This document shows, one piece after another, positions 24,049 to 32,907 of a DNA stretch of 43,632 nt (position 1 is its first letter; each line of letters starts with the position of its first letter). The notes under the pieces are model-generated. The model searched no databases. It worked only from the letters and a program-made list of their open reading frames with translations, and was not told where the DNA came from. Source of the stretch: Eubacterium sp. (GTDB lineage: Bacteria; Bacillota_A; Clostridia; Lachnospirales; Lachnospiraceae); contig JAILEL010000174.1 in the NCBI GenBank assembly GCA_024687845.1, forward strand, positions 1 through 43,632. The letters are read 5' to 3'. A program made the position numbers and the translations under genes.

Positions 24049-25539
24049 CTATTCTTTTATCGTAATAATCGAGTTTTCTGTTACTGTACTAGGGAAGCTG
24101 ATAACCTTCATTCCTTCTTCAAGGTCTCCACCGGTGATTTCTGTATAATAATCTCCACTAAGTCCCTTTTCAACGTCTTTTCTTACAACCATATACATTC
24201 CAGCCTTGGATTCCTCAGCTACATATACATAGTCACCTTCTGCATCTGTCAGAATAGCTGTATAAGGAACTGCATTTACATTTACCTCTTCGCCTGTGGC
24301 GATTCTGCATTTTACTTTCATTCCAAGAAGCATATCTTTAGAATCCTTAACGCTCAGAACTGCTGAATATACATTTTCCGGAGCTGCAGCCTGACCATTT
24401 GCACTAACTGTAGCAGTTCCCGCTTTGGCAAACTTATTTATCTTATCAACAGTTCCTGATCCTTTAACATTTTCTAGAGAACTGTTTGTAAACTCAACGG
24501 TCTGTCCCTCTTTAAGATTAAAGATGTCTTTTTCTCTTACATCAACATCCAGTTTAAGACTATTTTCATCTTCTATAGTCATTATTTTTCCATTAACTGG
24601 AAGTCCAACTTCTGCATTTACAGACGTAACAACACCACTGGTTTCTGCAATAATAATTGTTTCACCTTTCATCTTATAGTATTCAGCAAGCTGAGTTGCT
24701 GTTGCTGAATAGTTTGAAGTGTTATTGATATATGTCATATCACTACTGTCCTTAACAGACTGATATGATTCATTTGCCTGATTCACTGTATCACTATAAG
24801 CACTTGTTGCCTGATCATATGCATACTGCTTTGCATACCAGGTAGTATTTGCTGCATCAAGCTCAGCCTTTTTGCTTGCAATTGTAACAGCATCTCCAGG
24901 AGAAGCCTCAACTGCAGCATTATACTCATCCAGCTTTTTATAGTAATCTTCATCAGCATCATCAAAAGCTTTCTTTGCTTCGCTAATTGCTTTATTAGCA
25001 TCGTCGACAGTTCTGTCTTTAGAAGATGCAGCAGTGCTAAGATTATGATCAGCTGTTTCAAGCTGTTTTGCCTTCTGTCTCTCATCATCACTTGCCTGAG
25101 CCTCGAGGTCAGCTATCTTGCTTTCGATTTCAGATGAATCTATAGTACAGACAACATCGCCCTTCTTAACAAAATCACCAACCTTAACATTGATCTCTTT
25201 AACAGGGTACTGAAGGCTAGTTGTAACATTTTCAACATTCTGGCTCTCAACAATTCCGGTAAGATCTATATAAGAAGACATATTTTTCTTTCCGAATTCT
25301 TCAACTATAGTCCCCTCGCCCATAGCTTCCTTAACAGAATTCATAGTGCCCTTCACCTTATTTGCAATAAAGATGCCAATGCCGATAACTATAACAGCTA
25401 TAACAGCTAAAATAGCTATGACCTTCTTACTCTTTTTCTTTGCGTTCTTTCTTACCTTTTCCCTTTCCGACTTCTGCTTTTCAGTAAGCTCTCCAGGGTT
25501 TTGATTTCTGTAGGGAGAATTGTCATTAACGTTTTGCAT
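24049..25539 (-). CDS. Efflux adaptor (HlyD/RND membrane fusion type), 496 aa
   Basis: The adaptor subunit of a MacA-like exporter in a Gram-positive. A charged cytoplasmic N-terminus (to about 38) and one TM segment (VIAILAVIAVIVIGIGIFIA) are followed by a barrel-sandwich half with VKVGDFVKKGDVVCTID, a helical hairpin at roughly 130-255 made of Ala/Asp/Lys-rich heptads, then the second lipoyl half (SGVVTSVNAEVGLPV) and a beta-barrel domain. The start at 25539 has GGAAGGTGG 4 nt upstream; a GTG at 25554 is the alternative. It is first in the adaptor-ATPase-permease operon, which ends at 21740. Confidence 0.9.
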   Translation of the reverse strand: MQNVNDNSPYRNQNPGELTEKQKSEREKVRKNAKKKSKKVIAILAVIAVIVIGIGIFIANKVKGTMNSVKEAMGEGTIVEEFGKKNMSSYIDLTGIVESQNVENVTTSLQYPVKEINVKVGDFVKKGDVVCTIDSSEIESKIADLEAQASDDERQKAKQLETADHNLSTAASSKDRTVDDANKAISEAKKAFDDADEDYYKKLDEYNAAVEASPGDAVTIASKKAELDAANTTWYAKQYAYDQATSAYSDTVNQANESYQSVKDSSDMTYINNTSNYSATATQLAEYYKMKGETIIIAETSGVVTSVNAEVGLPVNGKIMTIEDENSLKLDVDVREKDIFNLKEGQTVEFTNSSLENVKGSGTVDKINKFAKAGTATVSANGQAAAPENVYSAVLSVKDSKDMLLGMKVKCRIATGEEVNVNAVPYTAILTDAEGDYVYVAEESKAGMYMVVRKDVEKGLSGDYYTEITGGDLEEGMKVISFPSTVTENSIITIKE

Positions 25540-25606
25540 TTTTCCACCTTCCACTTTAATATTCTTGTGACGATTTGTACTAATTCTTTCTTCAACAGCT
25601 AATACT

Positions 25607-25625
25607 ATACCACAACATATGGTAT
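25607..25625. promoter_or_regulatory. Inverted repeat over the -10 region of the ABC export operon
   Basis: ATACCA (25607-25612) and TGGTAT (25620-25625) are separated by 7 nt and overlap a minus-strand extended -10 element (TGG followed by TATAGT). The position suits a repressor operator controlling the exporter; no regulator gene is adjacent. Confidence 0.4.
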
Positions 25626-25698
25626 TATAACCTTAATTTTTTCTTAAATATTCTTATTATGTCGTAAACTGCAATATTTTTGTCGCGAGCTGTAACTG

Positions 25699-26553
25699 TT
25701 AAAATATAAACTCACAAGCCATTTTTATACGGCCGCTCTCATCTAAAACAGCAAGTCTTCTGCTATTCGTATTATTCGAAATATTCATCTCACTCTGAAC
25801 TTGCTCTTTGCCGTCTTCAAAGCTCTCAATGTCATTATTTATTTCTTCGTCTGTAGATATTACGGGATATAATACATCTCCAAGCTTTGACTGCATTTTA
25901 TATTCAGCTCTGAAAATTTTCACGTCACTGTCCATAGGAAATGCTGATAACGCTATCGCAACATACTGGCCGTTATTCACATGATCATTGGTATCGAGAT
26001 GTTCTCCAGAGACTCTGATTCCACGCCCAGTCACAGCCTTTTCATCCATATCCATGCAAAATGCATTAGCAAATTCTGTATCTATTTTTCCTTTAAGAAT
26101 TACTTCTTCGGGATTCTCGTTTATTCCAAATTCTTCAAATCTCTTGTCTATAGGAACATCCAGTCCATAGGCTTTGATTTCTTTTTCAGGTACATTTTTC
26201 TCTGGAAGCCCTTTGTCTACATTTACATAAGCCCAGTCCGACAGCGCATATACCAGCACTTCACCACTCAAAGTTCTGATCAGAAAGCTTCTCTTTCCGA
26301 TGAAATATTTAAAACCACAAGCCCAGGTTGTAATTTCTATATCCTCACAATATTCAGGTCTTCTAATAATATGTATCTGCCAGCTTGTAAGCATCCACGC
26401 AGTGCGATGTTTTCCAAGCCACTCAAGGCCAACATCAAAATGTTCCGCCTCAAATGTACAACAATCCTGAAAATAATTAATTATAGAAACCAGCGACAGT
26501 TTTTTATCCGGCGCAAGTTCACTATATCTGACTTTTGATTTAAAACTATACAT
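25699..26553 (-). CDS. Acyl-ACP thioesterase
   Basis: A double hotdog-fold thioesterase (PF01643) that releases free fatty acids from acyl-ACP. The first hotdog has YFQDCCTFEAEHFDVG and WQIHIIRRP; the catalytic region is HLDTNDHVNNGQYV, with the Asp, Asn and His of the family. No SD sequence is evident for either start: ATG at 26583 lies only 8 nt after a hairpin, and ATG at 26553 (MYSFKSKVRYSEL) matches the usual beginning of related proteins, so the latter is given. A hydrophilic stretch with SNNTNS near 275 is not typical. It follows proA by 72-103 nt. The ACP it would act on may be the one at 18.6 kb. Confidence 0.85.
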   Translation of the reverse strand: MYSFKSKVRYSELAPDKKLSLVSIINYFQDCCTFEAEHFDVGLEWLGKHRTAWMLTSWQIHIIRRPEYCEDIEITTWACGFKYFIGKRSFLIRTLSGEVLVYALSDWAYVNVDKGLPEKNVPEKEIKAYGLDVPIDKRFEEFGINENPEEVILKGKIDTEFANAFCMDMDEKAVTGRGIRVSGEHLDTNDHVNNGQYVAIALSAFPMDSDVKIFRAEYKMQSKLGDVLYPVISTDEEINNDIESFEDGKEQVQSEMNISNNTNSRRLAVLDESGRIKMACEFIF

Positions 26554-26593
26554 ATTATGTCTCTGCAGCCTTTCTATTTTCATTTTACAAACA

Positions 26594-26625
26594 TTTTGGG
26601 GGGCAAAATTACTTTTGCCCCCAAA
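26594..26625. repeat. G/C-run hairpin between proA and the thioesterase gene
   Basis: TTTGGGGGGCAAAA pairs with TTTTGCCCCCAAA (26611-26625) with one bulged G, a stem of about 12-13 bp and a 4-nt loop. Neither side has a U-tract, so it is not a standard terminator. It ends a few bases before the upstream in-frame ATG of the thioesterase and could limit translation or stabilise the transcript end. Confidence 0.6.
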
Positions 26626-26655
26626 CAGTTTACAGAATTTTTTAATGTTTTTTTA

Positions 26656-27981
26656 TTATTTAATATCTTTAAAGTGGAACTGTTTTCTTCCTTCAGCATA
26701 ATCGCCAACAGTCTGTCCATTTCCTACAAGCTTATATTTATAGGTCACAAGACCTTCCAGACCAACTGGTCCTCTTGCATGAATCTTACTTGTGCTGATT
26801 CCAACCTCAGCACCAAATCCATATCTGAAGCCGTCTGCAAATCTAGTACTGCAATTCTGATATACTCCGGCCGAATCCACAAGCCTTATGAATGTATCTG
26901 CAGTTTCTTCATTTTCCGTAATAATACTATCCGTATGGTGTGAACCATGAAGATTGATATGATTCACCGCCTCACTCACATCTGAAACAAGCTTAGCCGA
27001 AACAATAAGGGCAAGATATTCCTTAAATTCATCCTCTTCGATTGTCTCATAATCTAGAGAGGTCGCATTTGCATCAGCTTCCAAGGTATTTTTACAGGAA
27101 TCAACTATATCAGTTACCTCTTTAGTACCTCTAAGCTTAACGCCATTTTTAGCAAGTGCCGCTGCAAGCTTCGGGATAAAATCATTAGCAATATCTCTAT
27201 GAATAAGGAGAGTTTCCACAGCATTACATGCAGCAGTATACTGAATCTTTGCATCAACTATGATCGGAATCGCCTTTTCAAAATCAGCATCCTTATCAAC
27301 ATAGATATGGCAAAGTCCATCAGCATGTCCCATAACCGGTATATGAGTATTATCCATAATATATCTGACAAATGAATTTGAGCCTCTTGGTATAAGCAGA
27401 TCTACTAGGCCATCACACTTAAGAAGTTCGTCTATCTCATTATGCTGTTCACAGGCAAGCATGCATCCTTCGGGAAAGCCTGCTTCAAGAACAGCCTCGT
27501 AAATGATACTGAACAATATTCTGTTAGTATAGGTCGTCTCTTTACCACCTTTAAGAACCGGGCAGTTTCCGCTTCTTATACAAAGAGAAGATATCTGAAT
27601 AAGTGCATCAGGACGTGCTTCAAAAATAACTCCTATAACTCCAATTGGAACAGTAATTCTTGTAAGTCTTAGATTTTCGTCAAGCTCTCTATCCAGAGTT
27701 ATCTTGCCAATCGGATCATCTAGTTCTGTAAGCTGCTTGATTCCTGCAACAACATCACGGAGCTTATCTTCATTGAATTTAAGTCTCTTGACAATAGCTT
27801 CTTTTACACCATTTTCAGCTGCCGCCTCAAGATCCTTTTTGTTCTCCGCAAATATGGATTCCTTCTTTTCAACAAGTCTTTCAGCAACTATACTAAGCGC
27901 CTTACATCTGGCTTCATTGCTCATGGCAGCAACCAATGGCGCTACAAGCTTCATCTTCTTCACTTCATCTCTGACAACCAT
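26656..27981 (-). CDS. proA: Glutamate-5-semialdehyde dehydrogenase ProA
   Basis: ProA reduces gamma-glutamyl phosphate with NADPH in the second step of proline synthesis. The aldehyde-dehydrogenase fold shows VIFEARPDALIQI, GNCPVLKGGKE, the catalytic cysteine in YTAACNAVETLL, and the C-terminal ARGPVGLEGLVTYKY. The length of 441 residues is slightly long but normal for clostridia. GAGGAGGT sits 5 nt before the ATG. The usual partner proB is not in the window; the downstream neighbour is the SCIFF maturase gene's end, 115 nt upstream on the coding strand. Confidence 0.95.
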   Translation of the reverse strand: MVVRDEVKKMKLVAPLVAAMSNEARCKALSIVAERLVEKKESIFAENKKDLEAAAENGVKEAIVKRLKFNEDKLRDVVAGIKQLTELDDPIGKITLDRELDENLRLTRITVPIGVIGVIFEARPDALIQISSLCIRSGNCPVLKGGKETTYTNRILFSIIYEAVLEAGFPEGCMLACEQHNEIDELLKCDGLVDLLIPRGSNSFVRYIMDNTHIPVMGHADGLCHIYVDKDADFEKAIPIIVDAKIQYTAACNAVETLLIHRDIANDFIPKLAAALAKNGVKLRGTKEVTDIVDSCKNTLEADANATSLDYETIEEDEFKEYLALIVSAKLVSDVSEAVNHINLHGSHHTDSIITENEETADTFIRLVDSAGVYQNCSTRFADGFRYGFGAEVGISTSKIHARGPVGLEGLVTYKYKLVGNGQTVGDYAEGRKQFHFKDIK

Positions 27982-28056
27982 ACTCTACCTCCTCATATAT
28001 AAACATTTGACAGGCAATATCTTATGACTTTATATCTTCTATCACAAATACATAAT

Positions 28057-28104
28057 TTAGTTTGTTAGTTTGTTAGTTTGTTAATTTGTTAGTTTGTTAC
28101 TTTG
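28057..28104. repeat. Tandem 8-bp repeat, six units
   Basis: Six copies of TTAGTTTG (plus strand), with single-base changes in units 4 and 6, run without gaps. The last unit overlaps the stop codon and the last codons of the SCIFF maturase gene. It lies in the 115-nt gap ahead of proA; possibly a slippage-prone simple repeat. Confidence 0.8.
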
Positions 28105-29551
28105 TACTATTACAATCAGTTTCACCACAGTCTGAGCAGTCTGACGATTCCTGAATATCATATCTGTTCTTTATTCCCAGATCGTCATGCGCAACCTGTA
28201 TCATTATTGCACACTCCATACGTTTTCTAAAAAGTTCACAGCCATATTCATATATTCCTTTAACATCTCCAGTTGCATGATAAGAATTAGCTGCACATCC
28301 ACCAGAGCAGTAAAGCTGGGCCCAGCAATCCCTGCAATCAGGTCTTGCATATGCATTACACACACGGAATTCTTCCTGTGCTTCTTTGTTATCAACTCCA
28401 TCCCAGATATTTCCGAGCTTATATTTTTCATCTCCTACAAACTGATGGCAGGGGTATAGGTCTCCCCACGGAGTCACCGCCATATATTCCGTTCCCGAAC
28501 CACAACCGGAAATTCTTTTATAGATACAAGGGCCGGATTTGAGATCTATCATGTAATGATAAAATGTAAAGCCTTCGCCTTTTTTATCTCTCTCCAGCAT
28601 TTCCTTTGCAAGAATCTCGTACTGTTCCTTCAGAACTTCCATATCTTCTTCTGTAAGTGCAAGTGCATCTCCCGGCTTACTAACCACCGGCTCCATAGAA
28701 AGCTCCTTAAAGCCAAGATCTGCCATAGCAAATATATCATTTGTAAAATCAGTATTCAGGTGGGTAAATGTACCTCTGATATAGTAGTTTCTGCCACCTC
28801 TTGAATCAACAAGCTTCTTAAACTTTGGTATGATTCTGTCGTAGCTTCCATTTCCGTTATAATCTACCCTTGTTCTATCATGAACTTCTTTTCGTCCATC
28901 CAGCGAAAGCACAACATTACTCATTTCTTTATTGCAGTATTCAATTACCTCATCATCTATGAGGACACCATTAGTTGTAAGAGTAAATCTGAAATTCTTT
29001 CCTGCTTCTTTCTCAATCGAACGTGCATATTCAACAATCTGTTTGCAGACTTCCCAGTTCATAAGAGGTTCTCCACCAAAGAAATCCACTTCAAGATTAT
29101 GACGACTTCCACTATGCGCCACAAGAAAATCTATAGCCTGTTTTCCTACTTCAAAGCTCATAAGAGCCCTTTCACCATTGTATTTTCCCTGACTTGCGAA
29201 GCAATATTCACAGTTCAGATTACAAGTATGAGAAACATGAAGGCAGAGAGCCTTGATTACATCACCACTTCTCTTCTTAAATTCTCCTGCAAGTGGAGCA
29301 TATGTATCAGGAGTGTATAGTTTGTTCATATCCTTCAGTGTTCTTACATCATCTATACATAAGCGGACTTCTTCCTCAGTGACATCATCTCTATCACCAT
29401 ATCTATCCATTATTACTGAAACAATCTCATCCTCTGTTTTCTTGGGAAACATTTCGATGATGTCATATGCCACGTCATCAACGTTATGCACCGAACCTGA
29501 ACATGTATCTAGAACAATGTTATAACCATTGAGTTTGTACTGATGTACCAT
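28097..29551 (-). CDS. scfB: SCIFF-peptide radical SAM maturase (ScfB)
   Basis: A radical SAM/SPASM enzyme that installs thioether links in the SCIFF peptide. The [4Fe-4S] motif is C110-NLN-C114-EY-C117 in SHTCNLNCEYCFAS. Residues 1-100 form the peptide-recognition region typical of RiPP maturases. The C-terminal SPASM-type cysteines occur in GPCIY, SGCGSG, LYPCHQF and CRDCWAQLYCSGGCAAN. A further tail DCSDCGETDCNSTK adds three cysteines. Known homologues form Cys-to-Thr thioethers (ranthipeptides). AGGAG lies 10 nt before the ATG. The precursor gene is 153 nt upstream, with a terminator between. The tail cysteines are unusual as far as I recall. Confidence 0.94.
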   Translation of the reverse strand: MVHQYKLNGYNIVLDTCSGSVHNVDDVAYDIIEMFPKKTEDEIVSVIMDRYGDRDDVTEEEVRLCIDDVRTLKDMNKLYTPDTYAPLAGEFKKRSGDVIKALCLHVSHTCNLNCEYCFASQGKYNGERALMSFEVGKQAIDFLVAHSGSRHNLEVDFFGGEPLMNWEVCKQIVEYARSIEKEAGKNFRFTLTTNGVLIDDEVIEYCNKEMSNVVLSLDGRKEVHDRTRVDYNGNGSYDRIIPKFKKLVDSRGGRNYYIRGTFTHLNTDFTNDIFAMADLGFKELSMEPVVSKPGDALALTEEDMEVLKEQYEILAKEMLERDKKGEGFTFYHYMIDLKSGPCIYKRISGCGSGTEYMAVTPWGDLYPCHQFVGDEKYKLGNIWDGVDNKEAQEEFRVCNAYARPDCRDCWAQLYCSGGCAANSYHATGDVKGIYEYGCELFRKRMECAIMIQVAHDDLGIKNRYDIQESSDCSDCGETDCNSTK

Positions 29552-29662
29552 AATATAAAACTCCTATACTATCCTTATTTATTATTTAAAAATACACTTG
29601 GGATTATACATTTATTTAGCTATATAAACAAGCTTTGTTTTGCTTCTATTCACTTTCAACTC

Positions 29663-29690
29663 AAAAACGCTGCCATTTGGCAGCGTTTTT
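29663..29690 (-). terminator. Intrinsic terminator between the SCIFF peptide and its maturase
   Basis: A perfect 12-bp stem (29663-29674 with 29679-29690), ATTT-type loop, ends in a T5 run on either strand. In the direction of transcription it comes 15 nt after the SCIFF stop, so most transcripts should end before scfB, favouring peptide over enzyme. Confidence 0.88.
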
Positions 29691-29704
29691 GTTAACTAAA
29701 TGAT

Positions 29705-29854
29705 TTACTCTTCTGTAGCGTTCTCACACTTCTGATTTGCAACACCACAGCTTGTTTTACAAGCACTCTGGCATGATGTCTGGCACTCACCGCATCCGCC
29801 TGTCTTAGCACTCTCGCAAAGATCTCTTGTCTCAAGTGTCTTTATTCTTTCCAT
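29705..29854 (-). CDS. scfA: SCIFF ranthipeptide precursor (ScfA), 49 aa
   Basis: A ribosomally made peptide of the Six-Cysteines-in-Forty-Five family, found almost throughout Clostridia, that ScfB modifies. The core GGCGECQTSCQSACKTSCG (19-37) is the diagnostic block, followed by NQKCEN. The leader begins MERIKTLETRDL. Cysteines are at 13, 21, 24, 28, 32, 36 and 43: six canonical ones plus C13 in the leader. The ATG at 29854 has GAGAGGTGA 7 nt upstream; a longer frame from 29905 has no such site. Its biological role is not settled in the field; quorum-type signalling has been proposed for some ranthipeptides. Confidence 0.95.
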   Translation of the reverse strand: MERIKTLETRDLCESAKTGGCGECQTSCQSACKTSCGVANQKCENATEE

Positions 29855-29906
29855 TATTAATTCACCTCTCAATTTAGAATAAAAGAATACTAACACAAAA
29901 TGCATT

Positions 29907-30269
29907 CTATTGCAAGTCAGACTTAAAAGGCATTTCTTTCATCTGAATATTTTTTTCTGTTTCTTCCTTCTCATCTATACATGTCCGGGAAATTCTTATC
30001 TCTTCTTCAAAGGATGTTGCAAAACACTGTTCATCCGGTTCATATTCAGAGCTTTGATTTCTTATATCATACTGAGAATTATCCATTTGTTCTGCCATCT
30101 GGGATGCCCAGTAAAATGCACCATAATTCATCCTCATTCTTTCCTTAAGAGCAAGCAGTTCATCCCGGGTATTAGACATCAAAAACTGCTCATCAGCAAG
30201 CTTCTGCAGCTTGTCCATTGCCTCATCCACTCTTTTTTCCAGATTCGTCTTTTCTCTTTTCAATTCCAC
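29907..30269 (-). CDS. Coiled-coil hypothetical protein, 120 aa
   Basis: Not recognised. The first 50 residues (KREKTNLEKRVDEAMDKL, then QKLADEQFLM and LALKERMRM) have a heptad pattern of a coiled coil; the rest is acidic and polar and ends in FKSDLQ. There are no membrane segments or catalytic motifs. GTG at 30269 is the start, with GAGGT 9 nt upstream; no ATG is in frame before it. It is 52 nt upstream of the scfA start and has no terminator between, so it is probably on the same transcript as the SCIFF peptide. Confidence 0.6.
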   Translation of the reverse strand: MELKREKTNLEKRVDEAMDKLQKLADEQFLMSNTRDELLALKERMRMNYGAFYWASQMAEQMDNSQYDIRNQSSEYEPDEQCFATSFEEEIRISRTCIDEKEETEKNIQMKEMPFKSDLQ

Positions 30270-30377
30270 TATCCATGTACCTCATCTTCAAAAAATGTAG
30301 TAACTCATGATAGAACTGAATGTACTGGTTTAGTGGTATCACATATTAATTATTTTCTTGCAATTTATATATTGCAA

Positions 30378-30401
30378 AAGCCCATCTTTTCAGATGGGCT
30401 T
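30378..30401 (-). terminator. Intrinsic terminator of glgP
   Basis: A 10-bp stem (30378-30387 with 30392-30401), GAAA-type loop, is followed on the minus strand by TTTTGCAATAT. It lies 23 nt after the glgP stop. The T-run is short. The whole gap 30270-30423 holds no other gene. Confidence 0.65.
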
Positions 30402-30423
30402 CGATAAAGTTTATTTAATTAAA

Positions 30424-32865
30424 TTATTTAATGTCTACTTCAACTTTCTTAAGCTTCCATATATCCTTTACATACTGCTCGATTGTTCTGTCAGATGAGA
30501 ACTTGCCTGAACAAGCAGTGTTCATCATTGCCATACGAGCCCATTTATCAGTATCTCTGTAAGCAGCATCTACTCTCTGCTGAGCTGCTGCATAGGAATC
30601 GAAGTCCTTTAGGATGAAGTAAACATCTTCCTTTGTAAGGGAATCATACAGATCTCTGAAAAGCTCTGTATCTTCATTGTAGGTTCCGTTGATAAGCTGT
30701 GTAAGTACTCTGCGGACATTCTGGTTATTATTGAATACTTCCCAAGGATTATAACCACCCTCGCGTTCATACTTCATAACCTCATCTGCTGAAAGTCCAA
30801 AGATAAATGCATTCTCAGCACCTACTTCTTCAACTATCTCAACATTAGCTCCATCCATTGTTCCAAGAGTTGGAGCACCATTTATCATGAACTTCATGTT
30901 ACCTGTTCCGGATGCCTCACGTGAAGCAGTAGATATCTGCTCTGATACATCAGCTGCAGCAAATATTATCTCTCCGTTAGATACTCTGTAGTCCTCAATA
31001 AATACTACTTTTATCTTGTCATTGATGCTCTTATCATTATTGATCACATCAGCAACTGATGTAATAAGCTTGATTGTAAGCTTAGCTCTCTTATATCCTG
31101 CTGCAGCCTTTGCACCGAAGATAAATGTTCTTGGATACATGTCGAACTGAGGATTCTCCTTAAGCTCGCTGTAAAGGTGCATAACGTGAAGAATATTAAG
31201 AAGCTGTCTCTTGTACTCATGAAGTCTCTTAACCTGAACATCAAAGATAGAATTAGGATCAACATCAATTCCGTTATTTTCCTTGATATACTTAGCAAGA
31301 CGAAGCTTGTTCTGATACTTGATGTTCATGAATTCCTGCTGATACTTCTTGTCATCAACAAAGGTCTTCAGCTTGCTGATCTTGGAGAAGTCTGTAATCC
31401 ACTCTTCGCCAATCTTCTCATTGAGCCATTGTGCAAGAAGAGGATTAGCATGTGCCAGGAATCTTCTCTGAGTAACACCATTTGTCTTATTATTAAACTG
31501 TTTAGGATTCATTTCATAGAAATCCTTAAGTTCTCTCTTCTTAAGAATCTCAGTATGAAGTCTTGCAACACCATTTACGGAATATGAACCAGCGATTGCA
31601 AGGTGCGCCATCTTAACCTGTCCATCATAGAGAATAGCCATTGACTTAATCTTCTCCTGATTTCCCGGATACATCTCCTGAATCTTAAGAACAAATCTTC
31701 TGTTGATTTCTTCTACAATCTGATAGATACGTGGAAGAAGTCTTGAGAACAACTCGATAGGCCACTTTTCAAGAGCCTCAGCCATAATAGTATGATTTGT
31801 GTATGCACAGGTCTTTGTTGTGATCTCCCATGCCTCATCCCACTCAAGTCCTTCTTCATCCATAAGGATTCTCATAAGCTCTGGAACTGTCAGAGTAGGA
31901 TGTGTATCATTCATCTGGAAAGTAACCTTCTTAGGAAGATCCTGAATCTTCTTGTTATTTTCCTTGAATTTCTTTATAGCAGTCTGAAGTGAAGCAGATA
32001 CAAAGAAATACTGCTGTTTCAGACGAAGCTCCTTACCTGAATAGTGATTATCATTAGGATAAAGTACTTCACAGATGGTTCTTGCAAGGTTCTGCTGTTC
32101 TACAGCCTTCTCATATTCACCCTTATCAAATGAATTAAGATTGAACTCCTGAACAGCCTCAGCATCCCACATACGAAGTGTATTTACAACGTTGTTGCCA
32201 TATCCTACGATTGGCATGTCATAAGGTACTGCACGTACTGAGCTGTAGCCTTCCTGAATAAAATGGTTACGTCCATCTCTGTTTTCTACACGAACATATC
32301 CACCAAATTTTACCTCAGTAGCATATTCAGCACGCTTTATTTCAAATGGGAATCCATTTCTAAGCCAGTCATCCGGCTCTTCCTTCTGATATCCATCTAC
32401 GATAGCCTGCTTGAACATTCCATAATGATATCTGATGCCGCAGCCATATGCAGGATAACCAAGTGTTGAAAGTGAATCCAAGAAACAAGCAGCCAGTCTT
32501 CCAAGACCACCATTTCCAAGAGCAGGATCTCTTTCCTGATCCTCAATAAAATTAATATCAAGTCCCATTTCATCAAGAGCTTCCCTGATCTGATCATAGT
32601 ATCCAAGATTCAGCAGGTTATTGCCAAGAGCACGTCCCATAAGGAACTCCATTGAGAGATAATATACCTTTTTAACATTCTTCTCTTTGTAAACCTTATG
32701 AGTAGCAATCCATCTGTCAATAATATCATCCTTGCAGGAATAGCTTACAGCCTGATAAATCTCCTGTGGACTAGCCTCATCAAGTGTTTTACGATAGAGC
32801 ATCTTCACATTTGAAGCTATCTCTTTCTTAAAACCTTCCTTGTCAAAATCTGCGATTTTCTTCAT
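30424..32865 (-). CDS. glgP: Glycogen/alpha-glucan phosphorylase
   Basis: A GT35 PLP-dependent enzyme that releases glucose 1-phosphate from alpha-1,4-glucan ends. The PLP lysine is in EASGTGNMKFMINGA near residue 656. Other family blocks are LSMEFLMGRALGNNLLNL, DPALGNGGLGRLAACFLDS, and FQMNDTHPTLTVPELMR. The length of 813 residues is normal, and no N-terminal regulatory extension is present. GGAGGA lies about 6 nt before the ATG. It follows ileS by 42 nt on the same strand, with no promoter seen, and ends at its own terminator. Confidence 0.97.
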   Translation of the reverse strand: MKKIADFDKEGFKKEIASNVKMLYRKTLDEASPQEIYQAVSYSCKDDIIDRWIATHKVYKEKNVKKVYYLSMEFLMGRALGNNLLNLGYYDQIREALDEMGLDINFIEDQERDPALGNGGLGRLAACFLDSLSTLGYPAYGCGIRYHYGMFKQAIVDGYQKEEPDDWLRNGFPFEIKRAEYATEVKFGGYVRVENRDGRNHFIQEGYSSVRAVPYDMPIVGYGNNVVNTLRMWDAEAVQEFNLNSFDKGEYEKAVEQQNLARTICEVLYPNDNHYSGKELRLKQQYFFVSASLQTAIKKFKENNKKIQDLPKKVTFQMNDTHPTLTVPELMRILMDEEGLEWDEAWEITTKTCAYTNHTIMAEALEKWPIELFSRLLPRIYQIVEEINRRFVLKIQEMYPGNQEKIKSMAILYDGQVKMAHLAIAGSYSVNGVARLHTEILKKRELKDFYEMNPKQFNNKTNGVTQRRFLAHANPLLAQWLNEKIGEEWITDFSKISKLKTFVDDKKYQQEFMNIKYQNKLRLAKYIKENNGIDVDPNSIFDVQVKRLHEYKRQLLNILHVMHLYSELKENPQFDMYPRTFIFGAKAAAGYKRAKLTIKLITSVADVINNDKSINDKIKVVFIEDYRVSNGEIIFAAADVSEQISTASREASGTGNMKFMINGAPTLGTMDGANVEIVEEVGAENAFIFGLSADEVMKYEREGGYNPWEVFNNNQNVRRVLTQLINGTYNEDTELFRDLYDSLTKEDVYFILKDFDSYAAAQQRVDAAYRDTDKWARMAMMNTACSGKFSSDRTIEQYVKDIWKLKKVEVDIK

Positions 32866-32907
32866 AGAAATGTCCTCCCATGTGGTTAATTTTCTACTAT
32901 AAAGTAG

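Noticed and set aside
28057..28104. Possible CRISPR repeat
   Set aside because: The units are 8 bp and adjoin without spacers, so this is a simple tandem repeat.
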